A DNA stretch of 64,000 nt from Methylobacterium radiotolerans JCM 2831. Its GTDB lineage: Bacteria; Pseudomonadota; Alphaproteobacteria; Rhizobiales; Beijerinckiaceae. The stretch is from NCBI RefSeq assembly GCF_000019725.1, contig NC_010505.1:5750001-5814000 (forward strand), read 5' to 3'. The position numbers and the translations under genes were made by a program. The notes under the pieces are model-generated. The model was given only the letters and a program-made list of their open reading frames with translations. It did no database searches and was not told the origin of the DNA. Each line of letters starts with the position of its first letter. The first letter of the stretch is position 1. Shown piece by piece: positions 19,130-27,864 of the stretch.

Positions 19130-21352
19130 TCACGTCCGCCGCTGGGCCTGGCCCTCCTGCTCCTCGAAGCCCTTGAGCATCTTGTCGAGGGTCATCGGGT
19201 AGTCGCGGACCCGGATCCCAGTGGCGTTGTAGATCGCGTTGGCGAGCGAGGCGCCGGCGCCGCAGATGCCGAGCTCGCCGAGCCCCTTGCTCTTCAGCGG
19301 GTTCGCCTTGTCGTCGAGCTCCGGCAGGAACACCGCGTCGATCTCCGGGAGGTCGGCGTGGACCGGCACGTGGTACTCGGCCATGTCGTGGTTGACGAAG
19401 TAGCTGTAGCGCGGATCGACCACCGCATCCTCCATCAGCGCCGCGCCGACGCCGAAGGTCATGCCGCCGATCGCCTGACTGCGCGCGGTCTTGGCGTTGA
19501 GGATGCGGCCGCCGGTGAAGACGCCGAGCATCCGCCGCAGCCGGATCTCGCCGGTGTCGACGTCGACGCCGACCTCGGCGAAGTGCGCCCCGTACGAGTA
19601 CTGCGAGAACTTCTGCTTCATCTCGCCGGGCTTGATCTCGCCGGATGCCTCCAGCCCGGTCTTGGCGAGGTCGGTGAGCGACTCGGTGCGGTTGCCGGAC
19701 GTCACGGCGCCGTCGCGGAACGTGGCACCGTCCGGGTTGAGGTCGCCGGCCTTGAGCAGGGCCTGCCGGAGGTTGTCGCAGGCGACGTAGAGCGCCGAGC
19801 CCGCAGAGCCGGCGCCGAAGGATCCGCCCGAGCCGGCCGCGAACGGGAAGTCGGTGTCGCCCATCTCGACCCGCACGCGCTCGGGCGGCAGCCCCAGCAT
19901 CTCGCCGGCGATCTGAGTGAGGATCGTGTAGGTGCCGGTGCCGGGATCGGTCATCGCCATCCGCACCACGAGCACGCCGTCCGGTCCGAGCCGGACCTTC
20001 GCGGAGGACGGCATCAGCGGGTTGAGGCGCGCGGCCGCCGACATGCCCATGCCGACGAGCCAGTTGCCCTCGCGCCGGGAGCCCGCCGCCTGCCTCTTGT
20101 CCCAGCCGAACAGACGCGCGCCCTCCCGCATGCAGGGCACGAGCTTGCGGGTCGAGAATGGGACCTTCTTCTCGGGATCCTCGGCCGGCTCGTTGCGCAC
20201 CCGAAGCTCGATCGGGTCGATCTTCAGCTGCTCGGCGAGCTCGTCCATGGCGCACTCGAAGGCGAGCTGGCCGACGGCCTCGCCGGGCGCCCGCATCGCC
20301 GAGGCGATCGGCATGTTGAGGTTCACCAGCCGATGGCGCGTCACGCGGTTCTGCGCGGAGTAGAGCGACCGGGTGACGTTGGCCGAGGTCTCGAAGAACC
20401 CGTCGCCCTCGGCGGTGTCGGACCACGATTCGTGGCTGATCGCCGAGAGGCGGCCGTCCCGGTCGGCGCCCAGGCGGATCCGCTGGATCGTGTCGGTCCG
20501 GTGGGTCGCGACGTGGAATTCCTGCTGCCGGGTGAGCGCGACCTTCACGGGGCGCTGGATCACCTTCGAGGCCAGGATCGCGAGCGTCGCCTCCGGCTGG
20601 ACCTGCAGCTTCGAGCCGAAGCCGCCGCCGATGTAGGGGCTGACGATCCGGATCTTCTCGGGCGGCAGCTTGAGGACCGAACCGAGGGATTTCTGACCCC
20701 GGTTCGGCATCTGGTTGGCCGTGTGGAGCACCACCCCGTCGCCCTCCCAGGACGCGATGGTGGCGTGCGGCTCCATCTGCACGTGGATCTGGTTCGGTGT
20801 GACGTACTCGACGTCGAGCTTTACCGGCGCGGCCGCGAAGGCGGCGTCGAAGTCGCCGAGCTTCGAATCCGGCGGCGAGTTGACCGGCTTCGGCTCGTAG
20901 GCCGCCGCCAGGCTGTCCTTGAGCAGACCCTTGGGCTTGGCCGCGTCGTACCGGACCTTGACCAGCATGGCGGCGGCGCGGGCCTGCTCGAAGGTCTCGG
21001 CGACCACGAAGGCGACCGGCTGCCCGTAGAACTTGACCTCGGTTCCCTGGAGCTGGGGCCAGACCTGCTCCTTCTTCTCGCCCTGCTCGGGCACGTTCTC
21101 GTGGGTCATAACCAGGATCGCGCCCGGCGCCCTGCGGGCGGCCTCCGCGTCGATCGACCGGATCGTGCCGGCCGCGATCGTGGCCGGCACGATGAACCCG
21201 TAGGCCGGATTCGCCAGGGCCCGGGTCTCGTAGGCGTAGGGCGCGTGGCCCGTCACCTTGAGCTTGCCCTCCACGCGGTCGAGCGGCTTGCCGACGAGGC
21301 CGTCAGGCCGGTCGTCGAGGGGCGTCCGGCCGATCGGCTGGTTCATCTCCAT
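19130..21352 (-). CDS. paoC: Aldehyde oxidoreductase molybdenum-binding subunit (PaoC/YagR-like)
   Basis: 740 residues, a xanthine-dehydrogenase-family large subunit. Molybdenum-cofactor motifs include GGGFGSKLQVQPEATLA (near 240) and, near the C-terminus, KGLGELGICGAGASLANAIYNATG with the catalytic Glu in GE. Order and size match E. coli PaoABC, a periplasmic aldehyde oxidoreductase that detoxifies aromatic aldehydes. It has no signal peptide of its own, so it would be co-exported with the 2Fe-2S subunit. ATG at 21352 with AGGA upstream. It is the third gene of paoA-paoB-paoC. The cofactor-loading chaperone PaoD/XdhC is not in the window. Confidence 0.9.
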   Translation of the reverse strand: MEMNQPIGRTPLDDRPDGLVGKPLDRVEGKLKVTGHAPYAYETRALANPAYGFIVPATIAAGTIRSIDAEAARRAPGAILVMTHENVPEQGEKKEQVWPQLQGTEVKFYGQPVAFVVAETFEQARAAAMLVKVRYDAAKPKGLLKDSLAAAYEPKPVNSPPDSKLGDFDAAFAAAPVKLDVEYVTPNQIHVQMEPHATIASWEGDGVVLHTANQMPNRGQKSLGSVLKLPPEKIRIVSPYIGGGFGSKLQVQPEATLAILASKVIQRPVKVALTRQQEFHVATHRTDTIQRIRLGADRDGRLSAISHESWSDTAEGDGFFETSANVTRSLYSAQNRVTRHRLVNLNMPIASAMRAPGEAVGQLAFECAMDELAEQLKIDPIELRVRNEPAEDPEKKVPFSTRKLVPCMREGARLFGWDKRQAAGSRREGNWLVGMGMSAAARLNPLMPSSAKVRLGPDGVLVVRMAMTDPGTGTYTILTQIAGEMLGLPPERVRVEMGDTDFPFAAGSGGSFGAGSAGSALYVACDNLRQALLKAGDLNPDGATFRDGAVTSGNRTESLTDLAKTGLEASGEIKPGEMKQKFSQYSYGAHFAEVGVDVDTGEIRLRRMLGVFTGGRILNAKTARSQAIGGMTFGVGAALMEDAVVDPRYSYFVNHDMAEYHVPVHADLPEIDAVFLPELDDKANPLKSKGLGELGICGAGASLANAIYNATGIRVRDYPMTLDKMLKGFEEQEGQAQRRT

Positions 21353-21373
21353 GGGACGGTCCTTGAGCGAGGG

Positions 21374-22348
21374 CTACGCGCGCGTCGCCTGCGCCACGAC
21401 GGCGCGCAGGGTCCGGCGGGTCAGCGGGATCTTGAAGTCGTTGCTGCCGTAGCCGCGGGCGCCCTTGAGCACCGCGTCGGCGGCGGCATCCGCCGAGCCG
21501 GTCTGCACCAGGGCCGTCTCGGCCTCGGCCACCCGCCAGGGCTTGTGGGCCAGGCCGCCGAAGGCGAGGCGCGCGGCCTGCGGCTTGCCGCCCTCGGCGC
21601 CCGCGATCACGGCGGCCACCGACACGGTCGCGAAGGCGTAGGATGCGCGGTCGCGGACCTTCCGGTAGATGTGCGTGCCGGCCACCGGCTTCGGCAGCGT
21701 CACGGCCGTGATGATCTCGCCCTTGCGCAGATCGGTCTCGATCTGCGGCGTGTCGCCCGGCAGCCGGTGGAAATCGGCGATCGGGATGCTGCGCGCCTGC
21801 CCGTCGGGGTTCACCGTCTCGACCGTCGCGTCGAGGGCGCGCAGGGCGACGTTCATGTCGGACGGGTTGGTGGCGATGCAGGCCTCGCTCGCCCCGACCA
21901 CCGCCATGATGCGGTTGAACCCGCCGATCGCCGAGCACCCCGAGCCGGGCTCGCGCTTGTTGCAGGGCATCGCCGTGTCATAGAAATAGTAGCACCGCGT
22001 CCGCTGGAGCAGGTTGCCGGCCGTGGTCGCCTTGTTGCGCAACTGGCCCGACGCACCGGCGAGCAGCGCCTTCGCCAGCACGGCGTAGTCCTTCCGGACC
22101 CGCGAGTCGGCGGCGAGGTCGGCGTTGCGCACCAGCGCGCCGACGCGCAGGCCGCCGTCCTGCGTGGCCTCGACCTTGTCCAAGGGCAGCCGGTTGACGT
22201 CGATCAGGGTGGCGGGCGTCTCGACCTGCAGCTTCATCAGGTCGAGGAGGTTGGTGCCGCCGGCGATGAACTTGGCGTTCGGCCGCTCGGCCGCGAGCTT
22301 GGCGGCGTCCTGCACGGTGGCGGGGCGCTCGTAGGCGAAGGCCTTCAT
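21374..22348 (-). CDS. paoB: Aldehyde oxidoreductase FAD-binding subunit (PaoB/YagS-like)
   Basis: 324 residues. The FAD-binding motif [14 protein letters not shown] is near 28-41, and the CO-dehydrogenase flavoprotein C-terminal domain follows residue ~210. The cysteine-bearing loop [22 protein letters not shown] (about 115-137) matches the extra loop that holds a [4Fe-4S] cluster in PaoB and in 4-hydroxybenzoyl-CoA reductase beta subunits. That cluster is absent from ordinary xanthine dehydrogenases. Strong GAGGAGG ribosome site before ATG 22348. It lies 10 bases after paoA and 21 bases before paoC, so the three are one operon. Confidence 0.9.
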   Translation of the reverse strand: MKAFAYERPATVQDAAKLAAERPNAKFIAGGTNLLDLMKLQVETPATLIDVNRLPLDKVEATQDGGLRVGALVRNADLAADSRVRKDYAVLAKALLAGASGQLRNKATTAGNLLQRTRCYYFYDTAMPCNKREPGSGCSAIGGFNRIMAVVGASEACIATNPSDMNVALRALDATVETVNPDGQARSIPIADFHRLPGDTPQIETDLRKGEIITAVTLPKPVAGTHIYRKVRDRASYAFATVSVAAVIAGAEGGKPQAARLAFGGLAHKPWRVAEAETALVQTGSADAAADAVLKGARGYGSNDFKIPLTRRTLRAVVAQATRA

Positions 22349-22358
22349 CTGCGCCTCC

Positions 22359-23015
22359 TCAGAGGTTGCTGGCGGCGGTGTCGCGGATCGCCGCGACGAT
22401 GTTCGGGTAGGCGCTGCAGCGGCAGATGTTGCCGCTCATCCGCTCGCGGATCTCCGCGTCGCTGAGGGTCGGCGTGGATGCGACATCCTCTGTGACGTGG
22501 CTCGGCCACCCCGCCTTCGCCTCGCTCAGCATGCCGACCGACGAGCAGATCTGGCCCGGCGTGCAGTAGCCGCACTGGAAGCCGTCGTGCTCCAGGAACG
22601 CCGCCTGCATCGGGTGGAGCTTGTCACCGTCCGCCAAGCCCTCGATCGTGGTGACCGAGTCGCCCTCGTGCATCGCCGCGAGCGTCAGGCAGGAATTGAT
22701 GCGCCGGCCGTCGACCAGGACCGTGCAGGCCCCGCACTGGCCGTGGTCGCAGCCCTTCTTCGTTCCGGTGAGGGCCAAGTGCTCGCGCAGGGCATCGAGG
22801 AGCGTGGTGCGGGTGTCCAGGACGAGATCGTGCGACTGGCCGTTGACGGTGAGCCGCACCGGCATGGTCTGCGGAGCCGGATCGCCCGGCGCCGACGCCG
22901 CCACTGCGGGCGCGGGGCGGAAGCCGAGGGCGCCCAGAGCGCCGGCCACGGCGCAGCCCTCCACCACGGCCCGCCGCGTCAGGGCGAGCGGCTTCGTCGG
23001 AGTCGCGTCTGTCAT
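22359..23015 (-). CDS. paoA: Aldehyde oxidoreductase 2Fe-2S subunit with Tat signal (PaoA/YagT-like)
   Basis: 218 residues. The N-terminus has a twin-arginine signal ([21 protein letters not shown], arginines at 14-15), so the folded, cofactor-loaded complex should go to the periplasm. Plant-type ferredoxin cysteines follow in [15 protein letters not shown] plus a fourth Cys in NSCL. The second [2Fe-2S] domain has CGYCTPG and NICRCS. It is the first gene of paoABC. ATG at 23015; the frame is open to 23084 but similarity starts at MTDATPTKP. The complex passes electrons from the Mo site through the FeS clusters to FAD. Confidence 0.9.
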   Translation of the reverse strand: MTDATPTKPLALTRRAVVEGCAVAGALGALGFRPAPAVAASAPGDPAPQTMPVRLTVNGQSHDLVLDTRTTLLDALREHLALTGTKKGCDHGQCGACTVLVDGRRINSCLTLAAMHEGDSVTTIEGLADGDKLHPMQAAFLEHDGFQCGYCTPGQICSSVGMLSEAKAGWPSHVTEDVASTPTLSDAEIRERMSGNICRCSAYPNIVAAIRDTAASNL

Positions 23016-23315
23016 GCTGCCATCCCGCCCGTGCACCGCGCGTGGGACGCCGCGCAGCTTGGAATCTGGTGCGCCAACGTGCATCCGCCTCGATTAGATC
23101 CGGTCCAGACTGCGCCCGTTCAGCGCGGGCGGATAGCGTCCCGTCATCGGGAGCGGAGCAAACCCACCCGGGGCAGGACACGCTGCGCAGGCATCGCGCC
23201 GCGCTGGATTGCTCCGCTCCGCTCGCAGCGACGTGCCGCTTCGGCGTGCCGCTTCGGAACGTGTTGCGCCGACGCCGTTTGGGTTGAGCGACAGCCGTCA
23301 CCGGAGACACGCCGC
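23016..23315. other. Divergent gap between paoABC and the aldo/keto reductase
   Basis: 300 bases. It contains the REP-like sequence listed separately, and directly after it two tandem copies of CGTGCCGCTTCGG. No gene or clear promoter was seen. Confidence 0.5.
23204..23233. repeat. REP-like interspersed element (diverged copy)
   Basis: The stretch starts CTGGATTGCTCCGCTCCGC and continues GCTCGCAGCGACG. It resembles the CTGGATTGCTTCGC...GCTCGCAATGACG repeats scattered through intergenic regions of Rhizobiales genomes. Only one copy was seen in this window. The family match is from memory and not computed. Confidence 0.45.
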
Positions 23316-24146
23316 ATGGCCGCAACTGCCCCGACCCTCGCACTGAACGACGGGCGCCGCATCCCGCAGATCGGCTACGGCTGCTGGCAGCTCTCGGACG
23401 CGCAGGCTCCGGACCTGGTCGGCCAAGCCCTCCGCGCCGGCTATCGGCTGATCGACACGGCCGCCGCGTACGGCAACGAGGGGGGCGTCGGGCGCGGCAT
23501 CCGGGACGCGGGGATCCCCCGCGCGGAGATTTTCCTCACCACGAAGCTCTGGAACGACCGCCAGGGCCGGGACGAGGCACGCCGCGCCTTCGACGAGAGC
23601 CTGCGGCAGCTCGGTCTCCCATATGTCGACCTGTACCTGATCCATTGGCCGTGTCCGCAGCGGCGCCTGTTCGTCGAGACCTGGAAGACGCTGATCGAAC
23701 TCCGGAAGGAGGGCCGCACGAAGTCCATCGGCGTGTCGAACTTCACGCCCGAGCATCTCGCCACCCTGATCGGCGAGACCGGCGTGGCTCCGGCCGTCAA
23801 TCAGATCGAGCTGCATCCCTATTTCCAGCGCGAGGATCCGCGCGTCGAGGACGCCCGTCACGGTATCGTGACCGAGTCATGGAGCCCGCTGGGGAGGGGC
23901 ATGGAGCTGAACGACCCGGTCATTCTCGCGATCGCGAAGGCGCACGGGAAGACGCCCGCTCAGGTGGTGCTGCGCTGGCAGATCCAGATCGGCTGCGTGG
24001 CGATCCCGAAGACCGCCACCCCGCGACGCATCGCCGAGAACATCGCGCTGTTCGATTTCGAGCTCGGCGCCGACGAGATGGCGCGGATCGCCGGTCTCGA
24101 CAGGCCGGACGGTCGCATCGGGCCGGACCCGGCGACCTTCTGCTGA
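23316..24146 (+). CDS. Aldo/keto reductase
   Basis: 276 residues. The AKR catalytic tetrad is visible: Asp47 and Tyr52 in YRLIDTAAAYGNE, Lys77 in LTTKLW, and His110 in YLIHWP. The NADPH-binding C-terminal part has IPKTATPRRIAENIALFDF. The protein resembles the YafB/2,5-diketo-D-gluconate reductase branch, which reduces small aldehydes such as methylglyoxal in the cytosol. It is divergent from the paoABC aldehyde oxidoreductase, 300 bases away, so both could serve aldehyde detoxification. The ATG at 23316 is where similarity starts. Confidence 0.9.
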   Translation: MAATAPTLALNDGRRIPQIGYGCWQLSDAQAPDLVGQALRAGYRLIDTAAAYGNEGGVGRGIRDAGIPRAEIFLTTKLWNDRQGRDEARRAFDESLRQLGLPYVDLYLIHWPCPQRRLFVETWKTLIELRKEGRTKSIGVSNFTPEHLATLIGETGVAPAVNQIELHPYFQREDPRVEDARHGIVTESWSPLGRGMELNDPVILAIAKAHGKTPAQVVLRWQIQIGCVAIPKTATPRRIAENIALFDFELGADEMARIAGLDRPDGRIGPDPATFC

Positions 24147-24195
24147 TCGCTTCGGCCTTCGGCGGCGCAGCGTAACATCGCACCGCAAAAGATTT

Positions 24196-24212
24196 ATGCT
24201 CACAGCTAGCAT
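24196..24212. promoter_or_regulatory. Operator-like box 1 upstream of nadA
   Basis: ATGCTCA-CAG-CTAGCAT: one half-site is identical to box 2 and the other differs at two positions. Its centre lies 59 bases before that of box 2. Probably bound by the NAD-biosynthesis repressor, perhaps NadQ, as in other alphaproteobacteria. That protein assignment is from memory of the family. Confidence 0.6.
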
Positions 24213-24254
24213 ATCTGGACAGGCGCGCGCGGCCCCCATAAGTTAGACGGCGCA

Positions 24255-24271
24255 ATGCTCAAACTGAGCAT
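24255..24271. promoter_or_regulatory. Operator-like box 2 upstream of nadA (perfect palindrome)
   Basis: ATGCTCA-AAC-TGAGCAT, with 7-bp perfect arms, ends 13 bases before the nadA ATG and just before its ribosome site. A bound repressor would block transcription of nadABC. It also contains an in-frame ATG that is not the likely start. Confidence 0.65.
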
Positions 24272-24284
24272 AATGGAGGACGCC

Positions 24285-25301
24285 ATGGCGGCGACCGTTG
24301 CACCCGTCTCCCGCACGACGATCCCGGGGCTGCCCCTTCCGGATCTCTACGCCCGCGTCAGCCGGCACGTCCCCGCGATCGAGTGGCCGGCGCTCGCCCC
24401 CGACATCGAGGCGATCCTGCGCCTGAAGCGCGAGCGCAACGCCGTCATCCTGGCGCACAACTACCAGGCGCCGGAGATCTTCCACACGGTGGCCGACATC
24501 GTCGGCGACAGCCTCGCGCTGGCCCGCGAGGCCGTGAACGTCGACGCCGACGTGATCGTGCTGGCGGGCGTCCACTTCATGGCCGAGACCGCCAAGCTCC
24601 TGAACCCGAGCAAGACGGTGCTGATCCCCGACATGGGCGCCGGCTGCTCCCTGGCCGATTCGATCACCGCCGAGGACGTGCGCGGTCTGCGCGCCAAGTA
24701 CCCGGGCGTGCCGATCGTGACCTACGTGAACACCTCGGCGGCCGTTAAGGCCGAGTCCGACCTGTGCTGCACCTCCGGCAACGCCGTCGCGGTGGTGAAG
24801 TCGCTGAACGCCCCCCGCGTTCTGATGATCCCCGACGAGTTCCTCGCGCAGAACGTCCAGGCTGAGATCCCGGAGGTCGAGATCCTCACCTGGGCGGGCC
24901 ACTGCGAGGTGCACGAGCGCTTCACCCCGGCCGACATCCGCGACGTCCGCGACAGCTATCCCGGCGTCACGGTGATCGCGCACCCGGAATGCCCGCCGGA
25001 GGTGGTGGCCGAGTCGGACTTCTCCGGCTCCACGGCGATGATGATGGACTTCGTCGTCGAGAAGCGGCCGAAGCAGGTGGTGCTCGTCACCGAGTGCTCG
25101 ATGGCCGACAACATCGCGGCGCAGAACCCGGACATCGAATTCATCAAGCCCTGCAACATGTGCCCGCACATGAAGCGGATGAGCCTGCGCAACATCCGGC
25201 GGTCGCTCGAGACGATGACCCACGAGGTCACGGTCGATCCGGCGCTGGCCGACCGCGCCCGGGCAGCGGTGGAGCGCATGCTCCAGGTGCGCACGCGATG
25301 A
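24285..25301 (+). CDS. nadA: Quinolinate synthase NadA
   Basis: 338 residues. NadA condenses iminoaspartate with dihydroxyacetone phosphate to quinolinate, using an oxygen-sensitive [4Fe-4S] cluster. The cluster cysteines are likely those in GAGCSLADS, WAGHCEVHE and CNMCPHMKRM. Substrate-binding motifs HNYQAPEI and YVNTSAAVKAESD are present. The ATG at 24285 has GGAGG five bases upstream; two earlier in-frame ATGs (24255, 24273) lie in the operator region without ribosome sites. It is the first gene of nadA-nadB-nadC, and its stop overlaps the nadB start (ATGA). Confidence 0.97.
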   Translation: MAATVAPVSRTTIPGLPLPDLYARVSRHVPAIEWPALAPDIEAILRLKRERNAVILAHNYQAPEIFHTVADIVGDSLALAREAVNVDADVIVLAGVHFMAETAKLLNPSKTVLIPDMGAGCSLADSITAEDVRGLRAKYPGVPIVTYVNTSAAVKAESDLCCTSGNAVAVVKSLNAPRVLMIPDEFLAQNVQAEIPEVEILTWAGHCEVHERFTPADIRDVRDSYPGVTVIAHPECPPEVVAESDFSGSTAMMMDFVVEKRPKQVVLVTECSMADNIAAQNPDIEFIKPCNMCPHMKRMSLRNIRRSLETMTHEVTVDPALADRARAAVERMLQVRTR

Positions 25302-26821
25302 ACGCCGTCTCTCCCAACAACGCCGACCGCGTGGTCGTGGTCGGCGGCGGGGTCGCGGGCCTCAGCGTCGCGCTGCGCCTCGCGCCCCGCCCGGTCACGC
25401 TGGTCACCGCGTCGGCGCTCGGCCTCGGCACCGCCACCGGGTGGGCCCAGGGCGGCATCGCCGCCGCGGTCGGCGCCGACGACGCGGCGGCGCTCCACGC
25501 CGCCGACACGGAGGCCGCCGGCGCCGGGCTGACCGAACCCGACGTGGCGCTGCGGGTCGCCGGGGAGGGGCCCGCGCTGATCGACTGGCTGGTGCGGATC
25601 GGCGTCCCGTTCGACCGCACCGACGACGCCGCGCTGGCCCTCGGGCTCGAGGCGGCGCACGGCCGCCGCCGCATCGTCCGCTCCGGCGGCGACGCCACCG
25701 GCGCCCGCGTCCTCGAAGGGCTGGTGCGGGCCGTGCTGGAGGCGCCCTCCGTCGAGATCGTCACCGCGCGAGCGTGCGATCTCCTGCGGGACACGAATGG
25801 GGCGGTGGCGGGCATTGTCGCCGAGCGAGATGGCGCGCTGTTCCGCATCCCGGCCCGCGCCGTGGTGCTCGCTACCGGCGGCGTCGGCGCGCTCTATGCC
25901 GCGACGACGAACCCGCCGGGCGCCGTCGGCCGCGGGCTGGCGCTCGCCGCCCGGGCCGGCGCGGTGATGCGCGACATGGAGTTCGTCCAGTTCCACCCGA
26001 CCGCCATCGCGGCCGGCGCCGACCCGATGCCGCTCGCCACCGAGGCCCTGCGCGGTGAGGGTGCCCGCCTCATCGACGAGACCGGCGCCGCCGTGATGGC
26101 CGGCATCGCGGGCGGCGACCTCGCCCCCCGCGACGTGGTCGCCCGCGGCATCTTCCAGGCGCTGCAGCGGGGCCGCACGGTGTACCTCGACGCCCGGGGC
26201 GCACTCGGGGCCGCGATGCCGACGCGCTTCCCGACGGTGGCGGGGCTCTGCGCCGCCGCCGGCATCGACCCGGCCGTGCAGGCGATTCCCGTCCGTCCGG
26301 CCGCGCACTACCACATGGGCGGCGTGAAGGTGGACGCCCACGGCGCCACCTCGGTGCCGGGCCTCTACGCCTGCGGCGAGGTCTCCTCCACGGGCCTCCA
26401 CGGCGCCAACCGGCTCGCCAGCAACTCCCTGCTGGAGGGCTTGGCCTACGCGCGCTTCATCGCCGACGGTCTCGACGCGCCGCCGCCCGCCGCCATCGTG
26501 CCGGAGGCCGTGTCCGCGCGCGCCGCCGGCGATCTGCCGGCGATCCGCGCGCTGATGGAGAGCAGAGTCGGCGTCGTGCGCGACGCCGGGGGGCTCGCCG
26601 AGGCCGTCGCCGTCCTGGAGCCCGGGGCGGAGACCTGCGACGCCGCCCTCGTCGCACTGCTCATCGCCCGCGGCGCGCTCGCCCGCCGGGAGAGCCGCGG
26701 CGCCCACTGGCGCAGCGACTTCCCCCACCTCGCTCCGGCCGCGCACACCGAAGCGACGCTGTTTGACGCGATCGCCGCGCCCCGCGCGACTCCGTCCACC
26801 GAGGAGGTGCTGACGCCATGA
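25298..26821 (+). CDS. nadB: L-aspartate oxidase NadB
   Basis: 507 residues. The flavoprotein of de novo NAD synthesis oxidises L-aspartate to iminoaspartate, which NadA uses. The FAD motif VVVVGGGVAGLS is at about 12-23. The family active-site region has TGWAQGGIAAA, EFVQFHPTA, HYHMGGVKVD, and the succinate-dehydrogenase-like GLHGANRLASNSLLEGL. There are 4-base overlaps with both nadA and nadC (ATGA each time), which points to translational coupling. The C-terminal domain ends with a RRESRGAHWRSDFP motif that is typical of NadB and distinguishes it from fumarate reductases. Confidence 0.97.
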   Translation: MNAVSPNNADRVVVVGGGVAGLSVALRLAPRPVTLVTASALGLGTATGWAQGGIAAAVGADDAAALHAADTEAAGAGLTEPDVALRVAGEGPALIDWLVRIGVPFDRTDDAALALGLEAAHGRRRIVRSGGDATGARVLEGLVRAVLEAPSVEIVTARACDLLRDTNGAVAGIVAERDGALFRIPARAVVLATGGVGALYAATTNPPGAVGRGLALAARAGAVMRDMEFVQFHPTAIAAGADPMPLATEALRGEGARLIDETGAAVMAGIAGGDLAPRDVVARGIFQALQRGRTVYLDARGALGAAMPTRFPTVAGLCAAAGIDPAVQAIPVRPAAHYHMGGVKVDAHGATSVPGLYACGEVSSTGLHGANRLASNSLLEGLAYARFIADGLDAPPPAAIVPEAVSARAAGDLPAIRALMESRVGVVRDAGGLAEAVAVLEPGAETCDAALVALLIARGALARRESRGAHWRSDFPHLAPAAHTEATLFDAIAAPRATPSTEEVLTP

Positions 26822-27690
26822 TTCAGTCGGTTCTCTCCGAAGAGATCCTTCCCCTGCCGCGGCTCCTCGTGGAGCCCGTGGTGCGCGCCGCCCTGCTGGA
26901 GGATCTCGGCCGGGCCGGCGACATCACCACCGACGCCATCGTCCCGCCGGGCGAGCGGATGCGCGGCGTGATCGCCTCGCGGCAGGACGGCGTCATCTCG
27001 GGCACCGACGCCGCCGCCATCGCCTTCGCGCTGGTGGACCCGGCCGTCACCGTCACGGTCGAGCGCGGCGACGGCGCCCGCGTGGCGCCGGGCGACGTGG
27101 TGCTGCGTCTCGAAGGCCCGGCGCGGGCGATCCTCACGGCCGAGCGCGTGGCGCTGAACCTGCTCTGCCGGATGTCGGGCGTGGCCACCGCGACCCACGG
27201 CCTCGTCGAGGCCGCGCGCCCGCACGGCAAGGCCTCGATCGTCTGCACCCGCAAGACCACGCCGGGCCTGCGCGCCCTGGAGAAGCACGCGGTCCGCGCC
27301 GGCGGCGGCTCGAACCACCGCTTCGGCCTCGACGACGCGGTGCTGATCAAGGACAACCACGTGGCGGTGGCCGGCGGCATCGTCCCGGCGATCGAGCGTG
27401 CCCGGTCCCGGGCCGGCCACCTGGTGAAGATCGAGTGCGAGGTCGACAGCCTGGAGCAGCTGGAGGAGGCCCTCTCGGTCGGGGTCGACGCGGTGCTCCT
27501 CGACAATATGGGGCCGGACCGGCTCACCCGCGCGGTGGCGATGATCGACGGTCGCGCCCTCGCCGAGGCGTCGGGCCGGATCACCCGCGAGACGGTGGGC
27601 GCCGTCGCAGCCTCGGGCGTCGACCTGATCTCCTGCGGCTGGATCACCCATTCGGCGGCGATCATCGACCTGGGGCTCGACGCCGCCTGA
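26818..27690 (+). CDS. nadC: Nicotinate-nucleotide pyrophosphorylase NadC
   Basis: 290 residues. NadC (quinolinate phosphoribosyltransferase) turns quinolinate and PRPP into nicotinate mononucleotide with loss of CO2. Family motifs: EDLGRAGDITTDAI (near 25-38), LNLLCRMSGVAT, TRKTTPGLRALEKHAVRAGGGSNHRFGL (active-site Lys/His/Arg) and the ECEVDS and LLDNMGPD barrel motifs. It is the last gene of the nad operon, overlapping nadB by four bases. A GC-rich imperfect hairpin follows in the 174-base gap to kup. Confidence 0.97.
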   Translation: MIQSVLSEEILPLPRLLVEPVVRAALLEDLGRAGDITTDAIVPPGERMRGVIASRQDGVISGTDAAAIAFALVDPAVTVTVERGDGARVAPGDVVLRLEGPARAILTAERVALNLLCRMSGVATATHGLVEAARPHGKASIVCTRKTTPGLRALEKHAVRAGGGSNHRFGLDDAVLIKDNHVAVAGGIVPAIERARSRAGHLVKIECEVDSLEQLEEALSVGVDAVLLDNMGPDRLTRAVAMIDGRALAEASGRITRETVGAVAASGVDLISCGWITHSAAIIDLGLDAA

Positions 27691-27864
27691 TCGGCGGGCC
27701 CCGCTCGCCACCGGCGCGGCGGGGCCGCCGCGGGCGTTCGACTGTCATCACGTTCGGGTGACGAGTGTTCGTCGCGGTCGCTCGCGAGATCTGCCGAGTC
27801 TATCGCCGAACGCGCGACTCGCTAAGATTTCGCCCCACAGCGACGCCATCGACCGGACCCGACC

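Noticed and set aside
19358..22465. Plus-strand open frame of 1035 codons opposite paoC/paoB
   Set aside because: Mirror of the conserved molybdenum and FAD subunits; low-complexity Arg/Gly/His composition, no family similarity.
24255..24284. Earlier ATG starts for nadA
   Set aside because: They lie in the operator dyad without ribosome sites, while GGAGG sits correctly before 24285.
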